Positions 26,599-35,715 of a stretch of DNA of 64,000 nt are shown piece after piece. A model generated the notes under the pieces. The model ran no database searches. It saw nothing but the letters and a program-made list of their open reading frames with translations, and was not told the DNA's origin. Position numbers and translations under genes: made by a program. The stretch comes from Luteibacter flocculans. GTDB lineage: Bacteria; Pseudomonadota; Gammaproteobacteria; Xanthomonadales; Rhodanobacteraceae. Numbering within the stretch: position 1 is the stretch's first letter; each line of letters opens with the position of its first letter. The stretch lies in NCBI RefSeq assembly GCF_023612255.1, contig NZ_CP063231.1:726001-790000 (forward strand), read 5' to 3'.

Positions 26599-26634
26599 GG
26601 GCCGTTTCGTAGCCGATGGCTGCCGAAACGGCCC
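26599..26634. terminator. Hairpin between the GNAT and acyl-CoA dehydrogenase genes
   Basis: GGGCCGTTTCG (26599-26609) pairs with CGAAACGGCCC (26624-26634) around a 14-base loop with its own AGCC/GGCT stem. It lies just downstream of the acyl-CoA dehydrogenase stop on the minus strand. There is no T run, so intrinsic termination is uncertain. Confidence 0.5.
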
Positions 26635-26650
26635 CACGAATCGCTCGCGA

Positions 26651-28426
26651 TTACAGCACCTCAGGGAGGCTCGCCACACCCGCTTCGATCGCTGCCTTGT
26701 GCATGTGAATGCGCGGCAGGATGCGGGCGAAGTAGAAGCTGGCGGTGTCGCGCTTGGCCTGCCGGCGTTCTGCCGAGAGGGAGGAACCCTCGGCGGCCAG
26801 CACGCTCTTCGCCCAGACATACGCCAGGCTGACATAGCCGGAGAGATAGAGGTAATCCACGGCGGCGGCGCCCAGTTCCTCGGGGTTGGCCTGCGTGCTT
26901 TGCGCGATGGCCTGGGTGAGATCCCCCCAGGTCTTCGCCGCCACGGCCAGCGGTCCCACGAACGCGCGGAGCGCTTCGTTCGCCTGGTGAGCCTGACAGA
27001 AGGCGGAGATCTCGCCGAGGAAATGCTTCAGGCCGGCGCCCTGCAACTGCATGATCTTGCGACCGAGCAGATCCAGCGCCTGGATCTGCGTGGTGCCCTC
27101 GTACAAGGTGATGATGCGGGCGTCGCGGACGAACTGCTCCATGCCGTGTTCGGCGATGTAGCCGTGGCCGCCGAAGATCTGCAGCGCTTCCTTGGTGCAC
27201 TCCTGCGCGGCTTCGGTAAGCAGGCCCTTCGCGATCGGAATGAGGAACGACAGCAGTTCACCGGCTTCCTTGCGCGCCTGCGGATCGGTGGCGCGCGCTT
27301 CGATGTCGCTTTGCAGGGCCGCGTAGGCCGCGAGCACACGACCGCCTTCCACAAACGCACGCTGGGTGAGCAGCATGCGGCGGACGTCCGGATGCACGGT
27401 GAGGGGGTCGGCCGGCTTCTCGGGCAGCTTCGGGCCCGAGAGCGCGCGCATCTGCAGGCGCTCGCGCGCGTAATTCAAGCTGTTCTGCAAGGCACGCTCG
27501 GAGACGGCCAGCCCCTGAATACCGACAGCCAGGCGCGCCGCATTCATCATGGTGAACATGGCGACCAGCCCCTTGTGCGGGGGGCCGACCAGCCAACCTT
27601 CGGCCTCGTCGAAGTTCATGACACACGTGGCCGAGCCCTTGATACCCATCTTGTGCTCGATGGCGCCTGCGGCGACGGTGTTGCGCTCGCCCATCGTGCC
27701 GTCCTTGTTCACCTTGAACTTGGGCACCACCAGCATCGAAATGCCGCGGCTGCCGGCCGGTGCGTCGGGCAAACGGGCCAGCACGAGGTGCACGATGTTC
27801 TCGGCGAAGTCGTGTTCGCCCGCGCTGATGAAGATCTTGGTGCCGGTGACCCGGTAGCTGCCATCTGCGTTCGGCTCGGCGCGCGTCTTCAACAGGCCGA
27901 GGTCCGAACCGGCCTGCGGCTCGGTGAGGCACATGGTGCCGGTCCAGCGACCTTCCACCAGCGGCTTCAAGAAGGTTTCCTGCTGCCACGCGTCCCCGTG
28001 GTGCGCCAGCGCATCGGTAGCGCCATGCGACAGCAGCGGGTAGATGCCCCACGCCAGGTTGGCGGAGTCGATCATTTCCTTGGTCAGTGCACCCAGCACG
28101 GCCGGCAACGCCTGGCCGCCGAACTGCTCGGGAGCGGTAAGCCCCGCCCAACCGCCATCCACGTACTGGCGATAGGCCTCCTTGAAGCCCTTCGGCGTGG
28201 TGACAGCCGCGGTGGTCTTGTCGTAATGGCAGCCTTCGGCGTCACCGGAGGCGTTCAGCGGTGCCAGTACCTGTTCGTTGAAACGCGCGGCTTCATCGAG
28301 CACGGCGTCGAACAGGTCGCGGGTATGCGCTTCGCCGCCTTCGAGCTGGCCGAGCACGGCTTCGGCGCCGAGGACGTCGTAGAGCGCGAAGCGCATGTCG
28401 TCGAGAGGGGCTTTGTAGAGTGTCAT
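26651..28426 (-). CDS. Acyl-CoA dehydrogenase (large, DmdC-like subfamily)
   Basis: FAD-dependent dehydrogenase of 591 residues that introduces a trans-2 double bond into acyl-CoA. It has an extra N-terminal domain (MTLYKAPLDDMRFAL) and an extra C-terminal domain, as in the 3-methylmercaptopropionyl-CoA dehydrogenase-like subfamily, not the roughly 380-residue classical form. Landmarks are CLTEPQAGSD, GTKIFISAGEHD and LYEGTTQIQALDLLGRK, with the catalytic glutamate in YEGTTQIQ. The true substrate is unknown. It is transcribed alone after the WHy-like lipoprotein gene. Confidence 0.92.
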   Translation of the reverse strand: MTLYKAPLDDMRFALYDVLGAEAVLGQLEGGEAHTRDLFDAVLDEAARFNEQVLAPLNASGDAEGCHYDKTTAAVTTPKGFKEAYRQYVDGGWAGLTAPEQFGGQALPAVLGALTKEMIDSANLAWGIYPLLSHGATDALAHHGDAWQQETFLKPLVEGRWTGTMCLTEPQAGSDLGLLKTRAEPNADGSYRVTGTKIFISAGEHDFAENIVHLVLARLPDAPAGSRGISMLVVPKFKVNKDGTMGERNTVAAGAIEHKMGIKGSATCVMNFDEAEGWLVGPPHKGLVAMFTMMNAARLAVGIQGLAVSERALQNSLNYARERLQMRALSGPKLPEKPADPLTVHPDVRRMLLTQRAFVEGGRVLAAYAALQSDIEARATDPQARKEAGELLSFLIPIAKGLLTEAAQECTKEALQIFGGHGYIAEHGMEQFVRDARIITLYEGTTQIQALDLLGRKIMQLQGAGLKHFLGEISAFCQAHQANEALRAFVGPLAVAAKTWGDLTQAIAQSTQANPEELGAAAVDYLYLSGYVSLAYVWAKSVLAAEGSSLSAERRQAKRDTASFYFARILPRIHMHKAAIEAGVASLPEVL

Positions 28427-28468
28427 GGAAGATCCTGGGGCGGTCGCGCGGGACGGCGCGGTGAGAGG

Positions 28469-28969
28469 TCAGGGAGAGCGATACGTGTCGGGAATGCCGG
28501 GGACGGGCGAGAGCCAGTTCTTGCCGTGTACGGGGAAGGTCTGGGCCTTGTCTTCCTTTTCCGGCGTGGCGGTCACATGGCCGTCGATGCTGTACGGCAG
28601 GGCGCCTGCGCTGCCCTTGGCCGCGAGGGCCGCGAGCGCCTTCGACATCTCCGCCGTGGGCAGCAGGTCGATGGTGGCAACGTCGGCGGCGAAGGAGGGG
28701 ATGTCCTGGTCGATCTTCGCGTCGAGCAGCACGGCGCCGAGATCGCCGACGCGCAGCGTGCCCTGGAAGGTGTCGAACGACATGCCGCCATAGCTGTTGT
28801 TGCGGACGCGCAGGGTCACGTGCCAGGTGCCCCCCGGCTTCGCGGACACTTCCTGCAGGGTCAGCGACGGCGGGAACACGCTTTTCCTGGCCGGCCCGCA
28901 GCCCGCGAGCAGGGCAACGCCGGTCACGAATACGGCACGAACGAGGGGGTGGCGGACGATCGAGGTCAT
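28469..28969 (-). CDS. Lipoprotein with probable WHy/LEA14-like domain
   Basis: A 166-residue lipoprotein: VFVTGVALLAGC is a lipobox with the cysteine near residue 22. The mature part (SLTLQEVSAKPGGTWHVTLRVRN, then a second beta unit ending in AEMSKALAALAAKG) looks like the single-domain water-stress/hypersensitive-response fold of LEA14, used here by pattern only. ATG 28969 is used; ATG 28987 is an alternative. It lies 42 bases upstream of the acyl-CoA dehydrogenase on the same strand. Confidence 0.65.
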   Translation of the reverse strand: MTSIVRHPLVRAVFVTGVALLAGCGPARKSVFPPSLTLQEVSAKPGGTWHVTLRVRNNSYGGMSFDTFQGTLRVGDLGAVLLDAKIDQDIPSFAADVATIDLLPTAEMSKALAALAAKGSAGALPYSIDGHVTATPEKEDKAQTFPVHGKNWLSPVPGIPDTYRSP

Positions 28970-29111
28970 TCCGTTGGATTCCGGCATGTCGAACACTCGT
29001 TCGATGGTAGCGCCGGGCGCCCGGTACGCGCGAGCCATGCGTTTCAAACGCGGTTCCCAAGCGGCAGGCAAGCAGGCATGATCACGGATCATTCCATCAT
29101 CACGATCACCC

Positions 29112-29594
29112 ATGACCCGACGCATCGCCGCACGACGTTCGCCCATCCACGGAAATGGCGTTTTCGCCACCGCACCGATCAAGGCCGGTGAGGAGATCAT
29201 CGAGTACAAGGGCGACCGCATCACGCACGCGCAGGCCGACAAGCGTTACGGCGACGGCGGCGAGACCGGCCACACCTTCCTGTTCACGCTCAACGAGCGC
29301 TACATCGTCGATGGCAACAGCCATGGCAACGTCGCCCGCTGGATCAACCACGGCTGCGACCCGAACTGCCAGGCGCTGATCGAGGAAGCCGTGGAGGGTA
29401 AGCCGTCCAAGCATGACCGCGTGCTGATCGAAGCCATTCGCGATATCGCGCCGGGCGAAGAGCTCACCTACGACTACGGCATCACGCTCGACATGAAGCA
29501 CACGGCGCGCCTCAAGAAGATCTGGGCCTGCCGCTGCGGCTCGCCCAAGTGCATCGGCACCATGTTGAAGCCGAAGCGCGCCAAGGCGGGCTGA
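29112..29594 (+). CDS. SET-domain protein-lysine N-methyltransferase
   Basis: A 160-residue protein with a complete SET core: SPIHGNGVFATAPIKAGEEI at 10-30, RWINHGCDPNCQA (the RFxNHxCxPN element) and GEELTYDYGI, then a post-SET CxCGSPKC cluster (CRCGSPKCIGTM) that would bind zinc with the earlier cysteine. All SAM- and substrate-binding motifs appear intact, so it should be active. Eukaryote-like SET proteins occur in scattered bacteria, where the substrates are mostly unknown. A 10-bp stem hairpin (29622-29631 with 29651-29660) lies downstream. Confidence 0.9.
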   Translation: MTRRIAARRSPIHGNGVFATAPIKAGEEIIEYKGDRITHAQADKRYGDGGETGHTFLFTLNERYIVDGNSHGNVARWINHGCDPNCQALIEEAVEGKPSKHDRVLIEAIRDIAPGEELTYDYGITLDMKHTARLKKIWACRCGSPKCIGTMLKPKRAKAG

Positions 29595-29696
29595 TCCCGT
29601 CTTCACGTTTGCCCATGCCGCGGCGACGGCAATGCGACATCTCGCTCATCTGCCGTCGCCCATCCTCGATCGGACATTCCCCCGAGGAGATTCCCC

Positions 29697-30242
29697 ATGG
29701 CAAACGATCGACTTAAGGGCCGCCGCGTGGCGGTACTGGCTACCGACGGCTTCGAGCAGTCGGAACTGACCGAGCCCAAGCGCCTGCTGGAAGAAGCGGG
29801 CGCGACGGTCGATGTGATCGCCCCCGGCGACGCTCAGCGGATCAAAGGCTGGAGCGGGAAGGATTGGGGCGAAGAGGTTCCCGTTGACGTCCAACTTGCC
29901 AAGGCCGATGCCAGCGGCTACGACGCCCTCGTGCTGCCGGGTGGCGTGATCAACCCGGACAAGCTGCGTACCGACGAGAAGGTGCTGGGCCTGGTGAAGA
30001 CCTTCGCCGAGTCGGGCAAGCCGATCGCGGCCATCTGCCACGGTCCGTGGACGCTCATCAACGCCGGCCTGGTGAAGGACAAGAAGGTCACCTCGTGGCC
30101 GTCGCTCAAGCAGGATCTCTCCAACGCGGGTGCGCGCTGGGAAGACAGCCAGGTGGTGAAGGACGGCAACCTCATCACCAGCCGCAAGCCGGATGACATC
30201 CCGGCCTTCACGAATGCGTTGATCGACACGCTGGCGGCATAA
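29697..30242 (+). CDS. PfpI/DJ-1-family type 1 glutamine-amidotransferase-like protein
   Basis: A 181-residue protein of the PfpI/YhbO branch of the DJ-1 superfamily. The nucleophile elbow carries C114-H115 in AAICHGPWTL, with E20 in TDGFEQSE as the conserved acidic partner. Relatives act as deglycases or glyoxalases or in general stress protection; which applies here is open. GAGGAG precedes the ATG. Confidence 0.9.
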   Translation: MANDRLKGRRVAVLATDGFEQSELTEPKRLLEEAGATVDVIAPGDAQRIKGWSGKDWGEEVPVDVQLAKADASGYDALVLPGGVINPDKLRTDEKVLGLVKTFAESGKPIAAICHGPWTLINAGLVKDKKVTSWPSLKQDLSNAGARWEDSQVVKDGNLITSRKPDDIPAFTNALIDTLAA

Positions 30243-30252
30243 GCCACCGGGT

Positions 30253-30286
30253 CCGTCATGGCGGCACGCACGCCGCCATGACGGAT
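30253..30286. terminator. Bidirectional hairpin between convergent genes
   Basis: TCCGTCATGGCGGC (30253-30266) pairs perfectly with GCCGCCATGACGGA (30273-30286) around ACGCAC. It lies between the convergent PfpI-like and EF-G-like genes, 11 bases after one stop and 17 before the other. There is no T run. Confidence 0.6.
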
Positions 30287-30303
30287 GTGCCGACGACCGG
30301 GCC

Positions 30304-32343
30304 TCAATCGTCTTCCACCGTGGGTTTCCACGCTTCCATCAGCTTCTTCTGCACGCCGGGCGGCACCGTGTCGTAGTGACTGAACGACATGGCGTAGCGT
30401 CCCTGCCCACCGGTCATGGCCTTGAGCTGGGTCGAGTAGTCCACCAGTTCAGCCAGGGGCACGCGGGCCTTGATGGCCGTCTCGCCGCCGCGCAGCGAAT
30501 CGGTTCCCATGATCTGCGCACGTCGCGAGGCCAGACCGCCAGTCACGTCGCCCACATAGTGGTCTGGAATCGATACCTCCAGATCCACCACCGGCTCCAG
30601 TATCTGGGGCCGGGCGCGCGAAACCGCATCCAGAAACGCCTTTCTGCCCGCGCCGATGAATGCGACTTCCTTGGAATCCACCGGATGGTGCTTGCCATCG
30701 TGGACGACCACGCGCACGTCCTGTATCGGGTAGCCGGCGATGGCGCCGTGCTCCAACGCCTGGCGTACGCCTTTTTCGATGGCCGGCATGAATTGCCCTG
30801 GAATGACACCACCCTTGGTCTCGTCGGCGAAGACGAAGCCGGCGCCGCGTTCCAGCGGTTCCACACGCAAAAACACTTCGCCGAACTGACCTGCGCCACC
30901 GGTCTGCTTCTTGTGTCGATGATGACCCTCGGCATCGGCGGCGATCGTTTCGCGGTAGGCGATCCGCGGCGGCCGTGTGACGACGTCGACGTCGTAGCGC
31001 GCTTTCATGCGATCGAGCATGAGCTTGAGATGCAGATCGGACAGCCCGCGCACCACGGTCTCGTTGAGTTCCTTGTGGTGTTCCACGCGGAAGCACGGAT
31101 CTTCCTCGGCGAGCTTGGCGAGCGCCTGCGCCAGTTTCTGCTCCTGCCCCTTGTGCGCGGGTTCCAAGGCGAGGCCGTACATGGGAGCGGGAAACGGGGC
31201 GGGGTCGAGATGGATGCGGGCTTCGTCGGCCGCGTCGTGCAGCACCGCGTCGAAATGCACGTCGTCGACCTTCGCCACGGCGGCGATGTCGCCCGGCACG
31301 GCCTCGTCGATCTCGACGTGTTCACGCCCCTTGAGGCGGTACAGATGCGCCACCTTGAACGGCTTGCGTCCATCGTCGACGAAGAGTTGCGCATCCTTGC
31401 GGACGGTGCCCTGCCACACGCGGAATACGCCCAGCTTGCCGACGAAGGGATCGTTGACGATCTTGAACACGTCGGCGACCACGTGCCGCTGCGCGTCGGC
31501 GGCTATGTCGAACGGCGTACCGTCGGCACTGCGGAACGGCGGTGGGTTGACCTCGGTAGGGCAGGGCAGGATGCGTTCGACGAGATCGAGCAACTCGACG
31601 ATGCCGACGCCTTCGCGTGCGCTGGTGAAGACGATCGGCACGAGGTGGCCGTCGCGCAGGCAGTGCTCCAATGCGCCGCGGAGTTCGGCCGCGCTGAGTG
31701 CGGATTCGCCAGCATCGAGGTAATGCTCCATGACCTCGTCGTCGATTTCCACGACCTGATCGATGATCTGCCGATGCGCTTCGCCGGGCGACGAGAAATC
31801 CGTCTCGCCGACTGTCTGGAAGAACGTGTCGCGTATGGCGTGTCCTTTGGCCGCGGGCAGGTTGAGCGGCAGGCACTCGGCGCCGAACTCGTCGCGCAGC
31901 GCGTTCACCAACGCGGGCAGGTCCACGCCTTCCGCATCGATCCGGTTGATGATGAGCACGCGCGCGAGGCCGCGCTCTTTCGCCAGCGCCATCATGCTGC
32001 GCGTGCCGTGTTCGATACCGTTCGCCGCGTTCACCACGATGGCGACGGTGTCCGCGGCGGCGAGGGCAGCGAGTGCGGGTCCGCAGAAGTCGGCATAGCC
32101 CGGCGTGTCGATCAGGTGGATGCGGTAACCGTTGCGCGCGATGGACGCGATCGATGCGTCGATCGAATGCCCCCGCGCCTTTTCCATGGGATCGGTATCG
32201 GAAACGGTACTGCCGCGTTCGACGCTGCCCATGGCGGTCAATGCGCCGCCAGTGTGAAGCAGGGCTTCGAACAGGGTGGTTTTGCCGACGCCGGCATGGC
32301 CGGCCAGGGCGAGGCTGCGGATGCGTTCCGTGGATGGCGACAC
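30304..32343 (-). CDS. EF-G-like GTPase (FusA2-type)
   Basis: A 679-residue translational GTPase similar to EF-G but shorter and divergent. P-loop GHAGVGKTTL is near 14-23, DTPGYADF is the G3 box, and G4 reads NRID where EF-G has NKxD. The C-terminal EF-G domains IV and V are present. GTG 32343 is taken as the start because GGAGGG lies seven bases upstream; the in-frame ATG 72 bases further up is less likely. Genes of this type co-exist with true fusA and have no established function. The gene ends 17 bases from the convergent hairpin. Confidence 0.85.
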   Translation of the reverse strand: MSPSTERIRSLALAGHAGVGKTTLFEALLHTGGALTAMGSVERGSTVSDTDPMEKARGHSIDASIASIARNGYRIHLIDTPGYADFCGPALAALAAADTVAIVVNAANGIEHGTRSMMALAKERGLARVLIINRIDAEGVDLPALVNALRDEFGAECLPLNLPAAKGHAIRDTFFQTVGETDFSSPGEAHRQIIDQVVEIDDEVMEHYLDAGESALSAAELRGALEHCLRDGHLVPIVFTSAREGVGIVELLDLVERILPCPTEVNPPPFRSADGTPFDIAADAQRHVVADVFKIVNDPFVGKLGVFRVWQGTVRKDAQLFVDDGRKPFKVAHLYRLKGREHVEIDEAVPGDIAAVAKVDDVHFDAVLHDAADEARIHLDPAPFPAPMYGLALEPAHKGQEQKLAQALAKLAEEDPCFRVEHHKELNETVVRGLSDLHLKLMLDRMKARYDVDVVTRPPRIAYRETIAADAEGHHRHKKQTGGAGQFGEVFLRVEPLERGAGFVFADETKGGVIPGQFMPAIEKGVRQALEHGAIAGYPIQDVRVVVHDGKHHPVDSKEVAFIGAGRKAFLDAVSRARPQILEPVVDLEVSIPDHYVGDVTGGLASRRAQIMGTDSLRGGETAIKARVPLAELVDYSTQLKAMTGGQGRYAMSFSHYDTVPPGVQKKLMEAWKPTVEDD

Positions 32344-32643
32344 GATGCGACCCTCCTTCAGTGGAAGGGACGCGTGGGGAACGCGAACGTCACGATCGGC
32401 GTCGCCCTCTCGCACGCCTCCCGGCGTAACGATGGCGGGCCGTCACGGTCGTCCGGGGTCCGGACGGTCATGGCGGTGGTCGGGCAAGGGCCCGGGCCAA
32501 GCCTTCTCCTTCCGAGCGCCGGAATCAAGAGGCGAGGGGAATCTTCCGGCACGCGCACGGTCTGAGCGCCGGGGCTTACGCTCCGTTTAGCGGAGCGCCG
32601 CTAAGCTTTCCGACTTTCTCACGCCCATGGGGGCCCTGCGCGC
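32344..32643. other. Divergent intergenic region
   Basis: This 300-base interval between the EF-G-like gene and the proline-rich gene contains a short hairpin (GCTCCG 32580-32585 with CGGAGC 32591-32596, extended by flanking CTTA/TAAG) next to the second gene. No other repeat or small gene is visible. Confidence 0.45.
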
Positions 32644-33657
32644 GTGCAATATCCTGGCAAGGCGCCACCGTCGTTCGTCGAACCCCACCGGCTGGAGCCG
32701 GACGCATCGCCGCGTCCGGCCGGGCTGGCGCCGATCGACGCGGCGACGATCGCTACCCTGCACGCGATAGGACGCCGTCCGCCACCCCGAGAGCGTGTGC
32801 GCCGCATCTTGGCGATGGTCGTGGCGATCATCCTGCACATTCTTCTGGTGCTGCTGGTTCGCTACGAGATGATGCCTCGCCCGCTCGTCGGCTACGCCTC
32901 GCCCGACGACCGCAACGACGTGCTCGAGGTCCGCTTCATCGCGCCGACCCGGTCCGCGCCACCTGTCGAGGCGCCGCCTCCGCCGCCCGTCACCGAGCCG
33001 CCGCCGAAGGTTCGCTCGCCGGAGGCCACACGGCCCGAGCCGCCTCGCCCCAAGGAACCGCCGAAAGACCAGGCGCCGCCGCCGGCCGCCGCCGATACGC
33101 CGGCCCCACCGACCCAGCAGCCCGCGTTGTTCGGTACGGACGGTTCGATCGTGCTGCCGAAGCAAGGGGCGGGCTCGTCGACGACCCAGGCCGATTTCGT
33201 GGCGCGCAAGCCGACCGACGACAGCGGAATCATGTCGCACAAGACCACGGTCACGTACACGCAGACCCGCTTCGAGAAGGATTGGGCGCCGCGCGATGAG
33301 AACGCACTCAACAAGGGGCTGCGCCGCGCGATCGAAAGCACCACGGTGAAGAAGACGATCGACCTGGGTCATGGCACGCGCATCAAGTGCGCCACCGTGT
33401 TCTTCGTGCTGCCGGTCGGCTGCGGTGGCGAGGACCCGTCGAAGGCTTCCAAGAAGGACGGCGACGTGCGGCTCAACATGGCGCCCGCCAATCCGTTGGT
33501 GAAAGACCTCCCCGACCAGCCTCCGCCGCCGACCGAAGCGGCATGCATCGCTGCCTTCCGCGCCGACAAGCCGCTGCCGCAGGGCTGCGCGTCCGACATT
33601 CCGCTCAAGGCGATGGATCAGGAGAACGCCGAGCGAGCGCGGCGCACGGGACAGTAG
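32644..33657 (+). CDS. Proline-rich TonB-like membrane-anchored protein, paralogue 1
   Basis: A 337-residue protein. One TM helix (LAMVVAIILHILLVLLV, about 60-76) precedes a long Pro/Lys-rich stretch (PPVEAPPPPPVTEPP..., about 105-155) and a C-terminal domain with TRFEKDWAPRDENALNKGLRRAIE and cysteines in RIKCATVFFVLPVGCGG. This is the layout of TonB-type energy transducers, but no TonB C-terminal motif is recognised. The start codon is GTG with a weak upstream GGGGG. It is a paralogue of the next gene, 54 bases downstream. Relatives in xanthomonads are annotated only as transmembrane or repetitive proteins. Confidence 0.75.
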   Translation: MQYPGKAPPSFVEPHRLEPDASPRPAGLAPIDAATIATLHAIGRRPPPRERVRRILAMVVAIILHILLVLLVRYEMMPRPLVGYASPDDRNDVLEVRFIAPTRSAPPVEAPPPPPVTEPPPKVRSPEATRPEPPRPKEPPKDQAPPPAAADTPAPPTQQPALFGTDGSIVLPKQGAGSSTTQADFVARKPTDDSGIMSHKTTVTYTQTRFEKDWAPRDENALNKGLRRAIESTTVKKTIDLGHGTRIKCATVFFVLPVGCGGEDPSKASKKDGDVRLNMAPANPLVKDLPDQPPPPTEAACIAAFRADKPLPQGCASDIPLKAMDQENAERARRTGQ

Positions 33658-33711
33658 CTACCGTTACGGTCGCGATTGTGCGCGCGCGCCGCAGCATGGA
33701 CACTACGCACG

Positions 33712-35709
33712 ATGCCCAAGACCTTCCGACCGGACAGCGACCCAGCGATCGCTGCTAATGCGCTGCCCGTGTCCCCGCGGGAAGCCGCGATGCATGCGCT
33801 GGTCTACCGCCGTCGTCTTCGCGAGCGGCCGCGCGATCGCCTGCTACGCGTCGCCGCGTGGGTGGGCACGATCCTCATCCACCTGGTTTTCCTGTTCGGC
33901 ATGATCCTCGGGCCGGCCTACGACATCCTGCCCCCGCCGCCGTCGCCGCCCGACGAGAATGCACTGCTGGTGCGGCTCATCGACAAGCCCCCTCCGCCGG
34001 TGCCACCCGTGCGCGGCACGCCATCGAAGGCGCCTGTGGCGAAGACGCGTTGGAATACCCCGCACTCGAAGGCCAGTCGTGCGTCGAGCGGGTCGCACGC
34101 CAGTGCGGTGGCATCGGCGACCAAGACGCCGCCGGCCATCGCCGTACCGGTGGCGCCACCGCCGCGCGTGAAGCCCGACGTGAAACCCAAGGCGCCGCCG
34201 CCCAGCGTAGCGGCCGTGGCACAGCGCCCTCTGACCCAGCCCAAGGCACCACCGCCCCAACCGGACCTCGCCAAAGTACCCGTGCCGACGCAGGCGCCGC
34301 CCGATCTGGCGCTGGATACGCCCAAGCCGCAGGTCGTGCCGCCGCGGTTCCAGCCCGAACCGGTGCGCAAGGCGCAGGTGGAAGGCACCGCACCGATGCC
34401 GCCTCCCGCATCGCTGGCGCTGCCGGAAACGCCGGCCGCGCAGATGGCGGTGACGCCCACGCCGCCGACCATCACCGCGGAACGCACCACGCCTGTGCCC
34501 ACCACGGCGATCACGCTCGCGACGGTCCCGCGGCCGGAAGTCGAGGAATCCTCGGCACCGCCCACACCGCAGGACACGCCGCTGCCGGCCGTCGCGCCCG
34601 AGCCCAGCGCGCCGACGCCCGACCTGGCGATCGACCATCGTCCGGTCCCGCCCAAGGTCGCGGTGACCGTCGAAGCGGTACACGCGCCGGCCGTGGAAGC
34701 CGAGGCCGACCTCGAGGCTGTGCCGCTGCCCGACGCCACGGCCAAGCCGACCGTCTCGGCTCCAGCCGCCGACCGTCCCGCTCCGGCCATCCAGGCGCCT
34801 GCCGTCACGCCGGGAGAACTGCAACGTCCCGTCGCGGGTGCCGACGTCGCACCCGCTCCCCCCGGTCAGGCGCCGGGCGACAACGCCGCAGGCCAGTCCA
34901 CCGCGCAGAACCAGGCGGAACAGGGCAAGGCCGACACCGAACGCGCCAAGAGCACCGCGCAGGGCGCACCCGCCCAGCCGTTCGTACCCGGCCAGACCAC
35001 GGCTGAGGCGTCGGGCTCCAACACGCCGGGAGCCGCGGCGGAAAGCGGCACGCCGGGTGCGGCCAAGGGTGTAGACGAGGGGCAGCGGTTGACCGGGGCG
35101 AATGGCACGTCGCAACGCGACGATGGCGTTGTCGGCGGCCAAGGCGACAAGGCAGGGCAGGTGGGGGCGTACGTGGAACTGAAGCCGCACGGCAATCTCG
35201 TGCCGCAGTCCGGCGCCCGCGTGCACATCGACTACAAGGCCACACGCTTCGAAGGTGCCTGGACGCCGAAGGGCGAATCGTCGGTGGATACGGCGATCCG
35301 TCACGGCGTCGAGGCGGCCACCGTGAAACCGACGATCTCGCTGCCGCGCGGCATCCGTATCAACTGCGTGGCTGGACCGGGCAATACGGGCGGCGCCATG
35401 AAGGCGGTGTCGCTGTTCACGATCGGCTGCGGCGGCGACCCGCCGGCCAAGCCGATCAATCAGGACGCCGTGGCGAAGAATCAAACGATGGCGCCCGCGA
35501 AGCCGCTGGCCGACAACCTGCCGCCCGCCAACAGCGCCAGCGTCGCGGCGGCACCGGTGGCGCTCGACAACACGGCGCTGTGTACGACGGCGCGCATTTC
35601 GGGTGGCCCGATGCCGCCTGGGTGCGAGGCCACCATCAAGGTGAACGTGCCGGCGCCTTCACCAAGCTCGGGATCGTGGGTGCCCGCCAGCGACCAGTTC
35701 GGTCGCTGA
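33712..35709 (+). CDS. Proline-rich TonB-like membrane-anchored protein, paralogue 2
   Basis: A 665-residue protein with the same plan as paralogue 1: an N-terminal Arg-rich segment, one TM helix (VGTILIHLVFLFGMIL), a very long low-complexity Pro/Ala/Thr linker (about 75-460), then a C-terminal domain with ATRFEGAWTPKGESSVDTAIRHGVE and cysteines in RINCVAG and FTIGCGG at matching spacing. The linker accounts for its double length. ATG 33712 is used as the start; no clear ribosome-binding site is seen. The product is presumably inner-membrane and periplasmic. Function is unknown. Confidence 0.75.
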   Translation: MPKTFRPDSDPAIAANALPVSPREAAMHALVYRRRLRERPRDRLLRVAAWVGTILIHLVFLFGMILGPAYDILPPPPSPPDENALLVRLIDKPPPPVPPVRGTPSKAPVAKTRWNTPHSKASRASSGSHASAVASATKTPPAIAVPVAPPPRVKPDVKPKAPPPSVAAVAQRPLTQPKAPPPQPDLAKVPVPTQAPPDLALDTPKPQVVPPRFQPEPVRKAQVEGTAPMPPPASLALPETPAAQMAVTPTPPTITAERTTPVPTTAITLATVPRPEVEESSAPPTPQDTPLPAVAPEPSAPTPDLAIDHRPVPPKVAVTVEAVHAPAVEAEADLEAVPLPDATAKPTVSAPAADRPAPAIQAPAVTPGELQRPVAGADVAPAPPGQAPGDNAAGQSTAQNQAEQGKADTERAKSTAQGAPAQPFVPGQTTAEASGSNTPGAAAESGTPGAAKGVDEGQRLTGANGTSQRDDGVVGGQGDKAGQVGAYVELKPHGNLVPQSGARVHIDYKATRFEGAWTPKGESSVDTAIRHGVEAATVKPTISLPRGIRINCVAGPGNTGGAMKAVSLFTIGCGGDPPAKPINQDAVAKNQTMAPAKPLADNLPPANSASVAAAPVALDNTALCTTARISGGPMPPGCEATIKVNVPAPSPSSGSWVPASDQFGR

Positions 35710-35715
35710 GCCGAT

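Noticed and set aside
25913-29191. Open frame of more than 1000 codons on the plus strand across the GNAT and acyl-CoA dehydrogenase genes
   Set aside because: It is antisense to two well-recognised genes, has no family motif and no ribosome-binding site. GC-rich codon structure on the opposite strand gives long open frames.
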